From Paulownia fortunei (lineage: Eukaryota; Streptophyta; Magnoliopsida; Lamiales; Paulowniaceae), in the NCBI GenBank assembly GCA_019321725.1, contig CM033120.1:16770278-16834277 (forward strand): 64,000 nucleotides of DNA, read 5' to 3'. The notes beneath the pieces are model-generated. The model saw only the letters and a list, made by a program, of their open reading frames with translations. It was not told where the DNA came from and did no database searches. This document shows positions 26,551 through 38,459 of the stretch, one piece after another. Numbering within the stretch: position 1 is the stretch's first letter; each line of letters opens with the position of its first letter. Position numbers and translations under genes: made by a program.

Positions 26551-28229
26551 ACAAAAGTGTGAATCAATCAACAGTGTTTTTTAAGTTTTTGTCTTTCTTT
26601 GCACGAATTAAAATTATCATGAAGAAAATGCATGACAACTATAATTTCTTTACCAAAAAGGGTAATTAATTTTATAAGAGATTAATTAGCAAAAGTTTTT
26701 CATTTGCATACGTGTACGGTAATGGTTGTTGTTCTTTTTCTTTGCATTAAGACGTCATATCCAACAACGTTTTAACATGTTATGTAAAGATCAATATAAT
26801 GGGCATTCAAACATTTTAATTACTTCAATCATTAACCTAATTAAGAGGGCGTTTGGTAAACTTAGAATTTTATAATCTCTAGATACTAAATCTCATTTAA
26901 AAAGAAAAGTAAATAACTTTTTGAAGTTTTGAATAAAATATTGTAAAATTTATAATATATTACCAATACTGATTTTTGTAATCAATATGATCAAAACAAA
27001 AGAATTTATTAAAATTCTAAAAATAAATTAGAAGCTTTTTACTTTTTTTTAAATGACGATTTTATTTAAAAACTTATTAGCTCATCTCTTAAAAATTTTA
27101 CTAAATACTTTAGAATATTTTATAAATTTTTTATATTGTTTGAAAAAATATTGAGAGCTTATAAACTCACCCAAAAGTCCTTTAAACCATATAAATCAAT
27201 CTTTATTGTAGATGAAGGCTTAAGATACATTAGGGAATCAAAGTGCCATGACAAGGTAAATTACTGTGATTATTAATCAACTAAATAATCTATCTTTTAT
27301 TGGATAAAGCATGATATGGTATCATTAATGATGAGAAAAGATAGGGCAAAAAGTTAGAAAATAGAAATGTGTTGTAGCTCATCTGTAACTTTCAATGGGA
27401 AGCATATAAAGGTAAAGGCGGTGTTTGTCCAAAATATTCAGGGATTAAATTATCCTGATTATGATTGTGTCGTGTTTGGTTCTTTTCAATCACTTATTAA
27501 AGTTTGAGTGACATCCTTATTACTCACTGAATGATGCTGCTTCCTAATTACTGATAAAACCCTAGGCTAGGCCTATATATGACCTAATGTTGCTTCTAAT
27601 GATATTTCCTAGGATCAAATTAGTTTAATGACATTTGATTTTACCTTTTTGGGTTCTTTGATTTCATTGGTGCAGCAGATCACAATCTTTTCATTTGGGC
27701 CCAAGTCTACAATTTATATATTTTTCATATAAATGCATATATACATACATATATATATATATATGATAATGTTGTTTGTTAATTATTTTCATCAACTATA
27801 GTGATGAGTATATTATATGTATGTATTACAAGATAAGATTCACGTATTTTATAATATATCAAATTTTATTCGAACTTAACTCCGACAAAAACCCAACGAT
27901 AAATGTTCTTATTCTCTCTTTTATTTATTGCTCTTAAAATTTTATCTACTAAATGATCTAAATTAATATTTGCATCGGGAGATTATAACTAGAGGTCATT
28001 CGAACAAGTCTTATAATATGATGTGTTTTGGACGAACATATGTGTTTGGGATCGAGCTCGTTGGGGGATCGTGTTGCTTGGCGACCTCCAGGTTGTGCAG
28101 TTTTCCGGTGCCGGATCACATTGAACTCAGTTTCTTACACATCTCTTAATAAAACTTCTAGAAGCAAAACTAGTAAGAATTAAACCAAAACAAAAACTTA
28201 GTAATTTCACACTTTTAACTGTTCTTATT

Positions 28230-28720
28230 CATGGCACACTGATGAAGGCCCAGTCCCAATACATTGACAAATCCAAGAATCATCAGCCCAATAATGAACA
28301 ACTATAAGATAAGGCCCAGCAGCCCAATATTCCAACTTTTAACAGCTCCATGAAAAGAAGAGAAAGTGATCAGGACCTTTCACGTGAAGCCTGATGACTG
28401 GCATGAGCTCAGCCTCACACGAGCCGCAACGACCAAACCCACCTGATCGCTCCACCATTGGTCCAACCATTTCAGTCAACTCGAAAAATGGGGCCCACGT
28501 TCTTTCTTTCGTTCTCGAGCTCACGTGCGACGCAGCTCCAACTGCACGCGCTGTGCGCTATTCATTTTTGACCACATGGGATTCCTCAATCGACGGTTGA
28601 GAAAGGTTTAATTTTTGTGGAGGGGAACGAGGCCGTTGGATTGGGGGAGACAATCGCGAGGAGAGAATGTCCAGTTTGTTGGTGGAAACCTCAGAAGGCC
28701 GACAATTTGAGCGTTGATGT
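28230..28720. promoter_or_regulatory. GC-richer island with G-box and GGCCCA motifs
   Basis: The first part (28245-28320) contains several GGCCCA/GCCCAAT motifs, like TCP or site II elements. The second part contains CACGTG at 28380 and again near 28523, GGGCCCACG, and ATCGACGGTTGAG. Base composition is clearly richer in G+C than the several kb around it, as in plant promoters. The open frames here have no family signature and no gene is recognised on either side. It could be the promoter of a non-coding transcript or the remnant of a lost gene. Confidence 0.35.
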
Positions 28721-28949
28721 GTCGGCTTATGGGTGAGAGAGACAACTTTCTGAATAATAATGCAGCATTTTAATACTTCACAACTTGTAATCTCAGGCAT
28801 AATTAAATGCGAATCAGATTGTTGAATGTTGAATTAAATTAAAATTATTATTATCTTATTTTATTTTGGCACACGTTTAAGGGTTCAAAAATTTTCATTT
28901 CTCCTCATAATGCTTGAATTCGCCCAATTAAAATAGATTTTTACTATTA

Positions 28950-29205
28950 TAAATAAATTTGAGTGAGTTTTGAGTTTTTATTTTCAATCCACTCCACTCT
29001 AAATTTATCTTATTTTATTTTTTATTTTTTTGTAATATTTTCTAAAAATGTATATTTTGAAAATTTTAAATGTATTATTTTTATAAAAATAAATATTTTT
29101 AAAATAATAAAATGAGTTTAATAGATCTAATCCATCATATCCGAATCCTAAATTCTTTTTTGCAAAACAAATCTTGAGTTTGGCAAAATCAATCCCATCG
29201 TCATT
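28950..29205. mobile_element. Possible degenerate element related to the 25.2-kb MITE
   Basis: The right end (CAATCCCATCGTCATTTCTA) reverse complements to a terminus resembling GGATGACAAT-type ends. The interior has similar AT-rich blocks around ATTTTTAAAATA and a TAAATTTATC segment. The left boundary is not clear. Confidence 0.3.
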
Positions 29206-32200
29206 TCTAAATAAAATGGTGGAATCCTCATTTCCGAGTTGAAAAGGCGTGTCAATTCTCGACACGTGTCATTTAACAATATGATGCTTTCATAAATTTA
29301 TTTAAAAATTCTTAAATATTTTTACATATTATAAAATATTTTTTTAACTTTATAAGATATTATATATTATTTTAAAACAAACTCTAAAAATGATTAAATA
29401 AAATAAGATCATATCACTTATAAGAGGTTAATAATGATAATTTTATAATTAAAATAATTAAAATTAAAAAAAATATATTTTAAAAAATAATTATAACTCT
29501 TTACTTTTACAAAAATCATAACCTTGTAACATACTATTTTTGAAAGCTTATAAGTTCATCTTCTAAAATTTTTACGGCACTTTATAAAATATTATGTAAG
29601 TGTATTATATCATTACAAATTAGATAATTTGTTAAAGCGTATTATAGCATTGCAAATTAGAAATTCCTGATTTTCTTGTCATTAAGAAATGATGAGTCTC
29701 ATAAATGGAAGAATTATTGAGTTATGTTTGATTGATACAAAATTTTAATCCATTTTTAATTCGATGCTTACTCTTTTTGGGTCCAAAAGGATGGGGCAAA
29801 GACAAACAATGGGAAATATTTATATTTTAATTGTTTCTTTTAGGAAAGTGACTTTGGACGTGTCTATATAGACCTGTCACACGACAAATAATGGAAAATT
29901 TTATATTTTAATTGGTGTGTCGAAAAAAAAAAGGAAAAGTGAAAATTAAAATATGGAACAAATGTGTGTTAATAGTTTATGGTGTCCAGAGGGCTAAGGG
30001 AACAGGAGTCATGTGTTGATAGTCAATGGATTAAGAGGTTATGGCCCCGCCTTTGTCTCAAATATCTTTATGGAAATTGAGGACAATATCCTCTATTATT
30101 TATTATGGTTCTGAGTTTTTGCTAAATATTGATAATTTAACTTCTTAAAGAGTAAAGGGGCCTAGGAAACTTGCATAAATTATGGGATTTCTTACTATAT
30201 TTGAAAAAAAAATGATATTTTATTTATTTATTTATTTATTTTTGGTTCATATTTTGTGAAGTGATGAGTTAGTCTTTGGGATATTGGGTAATTGGGTTTG
30301 AGAATGGTAGTTTGTTTTCATTTTTCATCGTTTTCAAGTGCAATTTCATTATTGTATGATTTTTTTTAATTAAAATAAAAATATATTTGGATATAGTGTA
30401 GAAATATTAATTTTATTGGATTGAAAATGATATTTTAGTATTATATTAATAATTAGTGGGTCCCATTATTTTTATTTTATTTTATGTCTAATGATTTTAA
30501 AATTTATTATTTATTTATTTTATTGTGGGTTCTTTTATAAAAAAATAATTATTTGTTTATTTAGTGAATCTTAATTATTTTATAATTAGTACATTATCGT
30601 ATCAAAAATTAATGATGTAAATTTTAATTCAACTAAATAGGTATTTAAGTCTAAATTAGATGGTTATAGCTACGAAAGTAAAAATAAGTGATACATTTAC
30701 TATAAACTAATAAAACAAACATATTTTTAATATTATAAATAGTAAAAAATGCAAAACAAAAGTGAATATAGAAACAAACAAGGGCAAAACCTTTGGTATG
30801 ATTGTACTTCCAAGAAAAGAAATATGCACAATAATTAAGGAACTATTTGATTATTATGAGCCCTTTTCAAAAAAACCATCAAATAAGGCTCAACCTAGTG
30901 TAGTGTCATTTAGTGGGACCTATTTGATTTTGAACACCCAAGAAACACTACGTACCATGTTATTTGGATTTTAGGAAGAGGAATATTTGAGTGGATTTCA
31001 TTTTCAAACTCATTATATTTTTAATATTTTTAAAGTTGAATAATAGATTTTTGTATAAGAATAAAAATATATTTGAATTACTTATATTTTTATATTGATT
31101 ATATATATTTAGAAATAAAAATTTATTTATTTTACGATATTTTTTGTATGAATATACGTAATATATAAGTAGATTTGAAAATTAATTTGATAGATGCATG
31201 AAAAAATATTAAATATTAGTATATTTGAAAAAAAATAAAAAAATAAAAATCAATTATATTTATGATAAAAATGTGTAAAATAAATGTACCTTTAGAGTTT
31301 TTAATAGTATAAATTGAAAAATTTATCTCTGAAAATGAAAACAAACAAACAGCCCATAAATATATAAAAAATGTACACAACTAAAATAGGAGAAAATAAA
31401 TGAGTCATTTAAATGCAATTTGATAAACGTCAATCTTGTTGTGCAAAATTGGATACTTGACCCAAATTGAATCAGAAAAATCCCTCGTTATTTACGACAA
31501 ATATCAGTTCTACTTAAAAAGCTGTGTGGATTAGCCTATATGTTAAACAATTTGCAGGAAATATACCAAAGCTTGTGCTAAGTTAAAAGTGAATACTAAT
31601 GTAAATATGAATAAATAAAAATATTTTTCAAGTGTTTTCTTAATCGTGACATTGATATATTAATATAAAAATGGTTTTCTATTGGGACCTGTATGTTTTT
31701 ATTTCAAATGATATATTTCTTTTTACTATTTGAAATTTAAATATATATGTTTTACACATTTTCATCATAAACACAATTTATTTTTATTTTTAAAATTTAT
31801 TTCAAATTTACTAATATTTTACGTTTTTTCATATCATACAATAAATATATTTTTATTTTTAAATATATATAATCAACGTAGAAACATAATTAATCCAAAT
31901 ACATCTTATTTTTATACAAAATTATAGTAAAAATATATTTTAGGAAGAACCCTTCCATTTTTTACTATTTAAAAATGAGAAAATACAATTAGTTTACTCA
32001 TTTTCACACAAGAAATATTTTTTTTTTAAATTTTATTTTCAAATCTACTAATATTTTATATTTTATATAGTTTACATAAAAAAATAAATAATCAAAATAT
32101 ATTTTTATTTTTACACAAAAATTTATTAAATAACTCTAAAAATACTGAATATATAAAAACGAATCTAAAAATAAAACCAAACAAACTTTAAAAATATAGA

Positions 32201-34920
32201 AATGAGTTTGAAAATAAAACCAAATCAAACCAAACTCTTGGGGTTTACTCCACATAGAACTGGTTACCATGGTTGGAGTTTAACTAGAGGTCAGGTAACC
32301 AATATTATTATGCAATGGACCAGGTCAATGGCATGCATGGTTTCATCGTTGCTTTTTTATGGATAGGGGCCACAAATGTTTGCATGGTTTCTCGATATAA
32401 ATAAACTTGTAGTTTTCCTTTAATCAGATCCATAAAAATCTGTTGTGGATTTACATACAAATTAAATAGAATTACAAATTTTGTAAATTGTTATTTCATA
32501 CGAATTATAATATCTATATTACCACCAAGATATAATTCTAGTTGTGAGCACTGCCCCTTATTTGGTTTTATTATTATTTTCTAAATCTTGCAGCTGATGA
32601 AAGTTGGAAACTGCAGAAAAGCAAGGTTCTGTGTGGAGTTATTTCCATTATTATTTTGGAGAAATATTTTCTGAAAATACATTGAGGGTATTATCTGGAG
32701 AAATATGTGGAAAAGGGAATGTGTTTTGAGAGTTTAATTAATTGCGTTGATAAATTGATTTTATATTTAATTTACTTATTTTCATACATAAAATAAAGAA
32801 TATTTTCTCAAAATAGGGTATAGGCTTTTTGAAAGATAGGTTGTAGGCTCTGAAAATTGAATTGAAAATTAGAGAGCAGGAATTGAAAATATATATAATT
32901 GTTTTTTTTGAAAAAAATTTACAAAAAACATTTCAAAAATATGCTAAATTAAACATATTTCATTTTTGGAAAAAGGAAAATATTAGCGCAAGTGTTCTAC
33001 TAAACTGAGCCAGGAGTTGAGAAATTGTACGTTTTCTACTTGTAAACATATAATTTTTTTTGTTTTCAAACATTATTGAACGTGTTTTTTTTTATGTTTT
33101 TATGGGTGCAACATCAATGTAGTAATTAAAATAGTCAAAATAAAAAATTAACATAATTTAAACGAACTGATATACTATATATATTACTTCACAAAAACAA
33201 ACGTATCAGTCCCAAATATTGTGGTGCTAGTGAATGCTAGAAACGGCAATATTTGAGTACTGAGGATTAAAAAAAAAAAAAAGAGGGACTGGTGGGACCC
33301 ATTTGGAACAACAGGTGGTCAGGCGTGGGCCCAGGGGTTGTCTTAAATTGTTTGGTACGGTGTACAAATGTGTACAATGCTGCTACACGCTCTCGTTTTT
33401 TTCCGAGGTGAAATTCAGAGATCCAGAGGATGATACTCTGCAGCATATGGAGTTGCAATTTATTTATTTTTTATTTTCCTTTTTTGTTGGATTTGAACGT
33501 AGTAAATAACTTCGCAAAGAAAAATGAATTTCACGAATATACGACTATTTCTCTCATGCCTAATGATGGTAAATTTTAATATGCACTTTGTAGTTAATTT
33601 TCAATTAAGAAGTAAAATCATCAATTTATTCAGCGTATATAAGCAAACTTGAACTTGAGTATAATGCTTGATTAAAAGATAAATTTTTATACACAAAACG
33701 AATAAATCATAACTAAAGTAAGCGAACATTTAAAAAGATAATAATAAATGACATTATGAAAAATGAAAGGGAACAATGTGTTTATAAATATTTATAAAAA
33801 TATTATATATTCGTGTGTTATGATACATATATTGGTCGGATCTCTCTTATTTTTAAATTTATTAGATTGTGATGTTTAATTATTGGAGTCTTCATATTAT
33901 TATTAAATTTATCAATACAAATAAGTAGTTTCACATGTCAAATAATAAAGATTACGTAAAAGTTAAAAATAAAATCCCTTTTCTAATGATGAAAATCACG
34001 TCACCTTATAAATAATTTAGCTCTATTTTGACTTTTTGACATGAGACACTAAAAACTAAAGACTTGGAGGTCAACTTTTGTTATTCACGCAACTGTAAAA
34101 TTATGCCCCAATAATTGTTGTCTAATTGTTGTTTTGCTAACTGATTGACATGTTAAAATGGATTCGTTTTCACCTTTAATGCTGTGGACTGACCTTTCAT
34201 TGTTTATATTGGTAGGTCATGCATTAAGTTTTAGCTGAAAAAATTTAATTATTTCTTCTCACTTATTGTAAAGGACAATAATTCCCACATTTAAGAGACA
34301 GAAAAATCTGATGTTTTCATAGGAGATAATGGTCTAATATAATCATTAATGTGGCTTATTTATGTTTATCCTAAATAAACAATAATGTCGTTTGATTGAA
34401 TGATTTGAATAGCAAGAATTTTTTTTGAAGTAAACATTTCGAATGATTCTAATTTGCAGAGCGTTAAATTCACAAAAGTAAATGAATAAATAATTTAAAA
34501 TTATTATTAAAAGATTTGAGATGAAATTTAAAATAGCTCAAAATTATATAAATAAGTGCAACGCGTACTGATGTCTTAATAATCAATTATATTAACAAAT
34601 ATTATTATAGATATGTTTTTTTAAAGAAAAATATTACCTAATTTATTTCTATGATCTTCTTTATTTTTCCTCTAAAGTTCGAAATCCAGATCCAAGTATT
34701 ACGTTGGTCATTTGAAGGCTGGAGTGTTATAATATATATATATATATATTTTGGTGTATATTATTGAATTAAGGTAAAATAATTAAATTAGAAATACAAC
34801 ATCAACAAAAAAATTTTACCGCAAAAAAATAAATAAATTATTAATAGGTAAAAGGCCAACCACATAATCAAGTTAAGAAAAGCAAAAACGATGTTAGCAA
34901 AAGCAAATTGCATGTGAGTG

Positions 34921-34957
34921 AAAATCATCCACACACACCCGCACACGCGCGCGCGCA
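34921..34957. repeat. CA/CG-rich simple repeat
   Basis: CACACACCCGCACACGCGCG-type alternating purine-pyrimidine sequence upstream of the membrane-protein gene. It could adopt Z-DNA, but that is only a composition-based inference. Confidence 0.6.
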
Positions 34958-35078
34958 GGCACATACATACATAAGCGAGGCAGATGAGAGAAGTTCCTTT
35001 CACCTGTCCAAACACCACTGAGCAGAGGTTCTATTTCCAACCCTTTCTTCTTTATACACTTGAAAAGAAAAGCAAACT

Positions 35079-35099
35079 CATCTCTCTCTCTCTCTCTCG
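35079..35099 (+). promoter_or_regulatory. CT-repeat in the leader or core promoter of the membrane-protein gene
   Basis: About eight consecutive CT units on the coding strand, some 300 bases upstream of the ATG at 35394. Pyrimidine-rich tracts of this kind are frequent near plant transcription starts and in 5' leaders. Confidence 0.4.
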
Positions 35100-35393
35100 A
35101 ACCAAATCCCGAAGCTCCTTCTTTTTTCAACCTCCGGTCACCTCTATTTCTCTCTCTGTAGGGAAAAGATTCTTTTCTAGTGGTAGTACTACATAGCATT
35201 CATTCAAAGACACTCTTGCTTTGATATCAATGCAGTGAAGAAACCCCTGAAAAAAGCTTCCACCTGTCTTTCCAAACTGCCATAACTGTCTCCTAAAGAA
35301 ATCTTGATTCTCTAGTATGTCAAAGACGACATTTTTCTTTTGCTGTTAAAGCTTAACTCTTGCTTAAATTTTCATCTTGAAATATTGTGCGTC

Positions 35394-38322
35394 ATGGGTG
35401 GGGAAGAAGAGGGGTGGGGTGGTTGGCCGCCGGCGCCGAGTGGTGCTCCGCTGTACCTACAGAAAGATGATCACTGGACGCACTTCGATAACTCTGTGAA
35501 TGCAGTTTCTTTTGGCTTTGTAGCCACCGCCATTCTCATTTCCATGTTTCTTGTCATGGCCATATTTGAGAAGTTCCTTAGAACCACCTCGCCGGCGCTC
35601 TCGCCGTCCAGTGGCCGCCGGTCTGACATTGAGGCCCCGAATCATATAGGTGGCTTCAACGCTAAGCTTGGGTACCCATCTCCTAAAGTGAGTAAATCTT
35701 CTATTCAACTATATGTTTCTTGGAGTATCTCGTTTTCCTTTCTTTCTTCTTCTTTTGGACCTTGTTTTTGCCCCTTGTTTTTTGGCAATTTGGATTAAGT
35801 TTTAGTTTTTTGCAGGTTGTGATGATTGCTCTTCTGACAAAAAGCCTTATTTTTCGTTCTCACTTATTTTTTTCATTATCTGTTTGACTGCATGGTTCTA
35901 GTTTTGTCGACGTCAGTTTCTTGATTTAGAAATTTGTTTTCTCTTTTTCTCTGGGTGGAGTAGAAGGCCTATTTGGAGAATTTGCAGCTCTCTTTGTATC
36001 GATCTGAGAAAGAACGACTTTCTTCACCTTTTCTGCTAAACGTCCATATGGCAAGGATTGTAAACCTGTGTGATTTTTTATTCCAACGCGCCATCAAATT
36101 TGGTCAGTGTAGAAATGGGTATTATTACTGTTTATTCTTATTCTTTTCTTTTTTTGTTTTCAAGTTCTTTCCTTAGTGGGAGAGAGAAAAGGGTGTTTTT
36201 TTTTGTGTGTGTGTGTGGGGTGGGGTGGGGGTAGGATAAGTTCGGATAACATTTTCTATTCTAAGAAACAGAGTTGAAAGCTTCAATTTTTAACTTTTAA
36301 CAAGTGTAATGCTGTGTGAGGCTTTCAGTTTGCTGCAAAATTGTCTGAGATAACAGGGAATATCAACTTATAATAATCCCAAATATTGCTAGGAAATCGC
36401 CTGAATACCAACATTGTCGACACTGAAAGACGAAATTTGCAGCATGATCTCGCGTACAAGTAATGTGTTAACAATTGATTGAACAAAGGAACTGCAGATT
36501 AGCTGATTGTTGTTTTTCATGTCATAAAGTCTTGATTTTTTAAAGATAAGTGCATGTGCATGTTCCTGGGATTTTGGTATATGACATTTTGGAAAATGGC
36601 CCATCCATGAAGTTAGGTGGTTTATTGGTCCCTACTCCCATTAATGAGAATTGAAGCTACAAGCCTACATATAGTTCTTCATTCTGGGCCTCAGCCTCTC
36701 CCTTTGTAAATGATCTCTTTTTCCTTCCATTACCATTTATTTGTGATTCCCCGCATGCCAAATCCCGGTTCGGGGACAGGCTGCCAAGCTTTAAATTTCT
36801 TTGTTTTCCTGTTAGTTTATTGTCTGCTTTAATAATATACAACTAGGTTCCTTGTGTTGTGAGTTATAGCACTATTGACTTCTTTAATGTTCTTTAATCT
36901 TCTTTGATGTAATTATAGTCCAATAATACTGATTTTGAGACATTGTTAGTTCAATATGCTCGCAAATACGAGTTTAATAATATTGGATGTCGAGATAAGG
37001 ATGAGCTCAAATCTTTGTGGGTTATGCTAAAAGTTTGATTGTCATAGGATTAGGTGTGCATCTCAAAACATTGGGCTGATACATTTGGAATGAGATGGAA
37101 ACTGTGATCTTATGATCAGCTTTTGGAGGCATCTCAGTTTGTAGTCTGATCTGTTGTGATAAAGTGTGAGATTGCAATTTGTTGTGATGGCTCTTGCAAA
37201 TAATGAGCTCTTGCACCTAATGGAGAGTCATTTCAGGAAAAATGTATTTCACTTTTTCTGTTTCTAGGGGAAATTATGTTTCGTGACATGCTCGTTTAAT
37301 AGAATTCCTGAATTGATTCCAACAATTTTCTAAGTGAAGGAAAATGAGTCTTGGACATATTTATGTGGATATAAATAAAGAGTAATGCTGAGTGCCAATA
37401 TTTCTGAAGAAATTGTCGTAGGACTAGAATATTTTGCCCTTGTTGCTTAAATTTGATTGATTTATTAATCCTTCCTTCTAAAACTTAGTGTTCTCTTCGT
37501 TTTCAATTTTTAAAGAGAGTATATCACTAATTAGAGTACAATGTTACCTTCTGAAACTCATAGAGCCCAGTGTGGTTTTGGTTCTGGCCTTTTATGACAA
37601 TTTAGGATATTTATGTACATGCTTATGTCAATTTCCCATTTTCTTCATATTCTATGGGTCCTATCAACATAAAGTATGAGCGATCATACCAGATACCACC
37701 CTCAAGTCCTCTAAATATTAAACAGCTTTCGGAAACAAGAAAATGTGCAGATGCTTCTGAGTTCTTGCATCTGCACCTGATCTGTAGACATTCTTTTCAA
37801 TACATGCTAGACCATTTCTTAAATAAAAGGATGATTGAAGCACAGAGCTGTTTTTGACAGGCTTGATAAACCCTCTAGCCATCGCTTGTAAGAACTAGTT
37901 TAACTTTTCCAATGTTATTACCATGTAATGAGCTTTATCACAATACCCACTTGATCAGTTGGCACAACTATGCATTCACTCACAGGAAAGCACCATCTGA
38001 TGGTGTTTTCTTAGCAGCAGCATGCCTCATTGTCTTTGAAAAGCACCGTATCATTGTAGTCCGTCTCAATATCTCAGATTATAGTTGGTTGTCATGGTTT
38101 CCTATTTGACAGTCCCTTAATCTTTTACTAACTCGTTCAATATCGTTTCCTTAGATATCTGTCAACGCCAGAGAAGTTTCAGTGGTGATGCCTGGTGATA
38201 ATGTTCCTACCTTTATCGCACATCCAGCTCCCGTGCCTTGTCCTCCAGAGCGCATGCCATGGCCTTCACATCAACAACTATCCAACTTACATGCTCTGCC
38301 TAGCTCAAGCTCAACTAGGTAA
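35394..38322 (+). CDS. Small single-pass membrane protein, function unknown
   Basis: Two exons join in frame: 35394-35687 and 38155-38322. They encode 153 residues. The N-terminus is acidic and Trp/Gly/Pro-rich (MGGEEEGWGGWPPAPSGAP). A single hydrophobic segment covers about residues 36-58 (NAVSFGFVATAILISMFLVM...). The tail is cytosolic-type, Ser/Pro-rich, and ends with a block containing VSVVMPGDNVPTFIAHPAP and CPPERMPWP. This transmembrane segment plus MPGD-PTFIAHPAP tail is recurrent in uncharacterised plant proteins. The ATG at 35394 precedes the conserved part directly, and the frame stays open upstream without another ATG. The 2.5-kb intron holds a (GT)15 repeat and a G-rich tract. The stop codon overlaps a possible donor (AG|GTAAAC), so a third exon cannot be excluded. 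Confidence 0.8.
36217..36235 (+). other. G-run cluster in an intron (possible G-quadruplex)
   Basis: Runs of 4, 4 and 5 G separated by single T, then a further GG after TA. It directly follows a GT repeat in the intron 35688-38154. The G strand is the coding strand, so it would be present in the pre-mRNA. Confidence 0.5.
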
Positions 38323-38416
38323 ACATCAAGACTTCGTGCCATAATACGTGTACTGGTATAGATGCACATTCTAGTATCAAGAACATGACGAGAGGCCTTC
38401 TTTTTGTCCATAGTCT

Positions 38417-38420
<4 letters not shown>

Positions 38421-38450
<30 letters not shown>
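38421..38450. repeat. (GT)15 microsatellite
   Basis: Uninterrupted GT dinucleotides, about 100 bases downstream of the membrane-protein stop codon. Confidence 0.95.
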
Positions 38451-38453
<3 letters not shown>

Positions 38454-38459
38454 TACTCT

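Larger units (their letters stand above)
23500..34900. other. Gene-poor region of about 11 kb
   Basis: No protein-coding exon was recognised on either strand. The region is mostly AT-rich (long A/T runs, TTTA repeats near 30220). It includes MITE-like elements at 25239 and about 28950, an AT/GT microsatellite at 26509 and a GC-richer island at 28230-28720. A local GC-richer patch at 33290-33440 has no recognised coding content either. Confidence 0.55.

Noticed and set aside
30762..30974. Plus-strand frame of 70 codons in the gene-poor region
   Set aside because: No recognisable domain, promoter context or splice partner. Likely chance.
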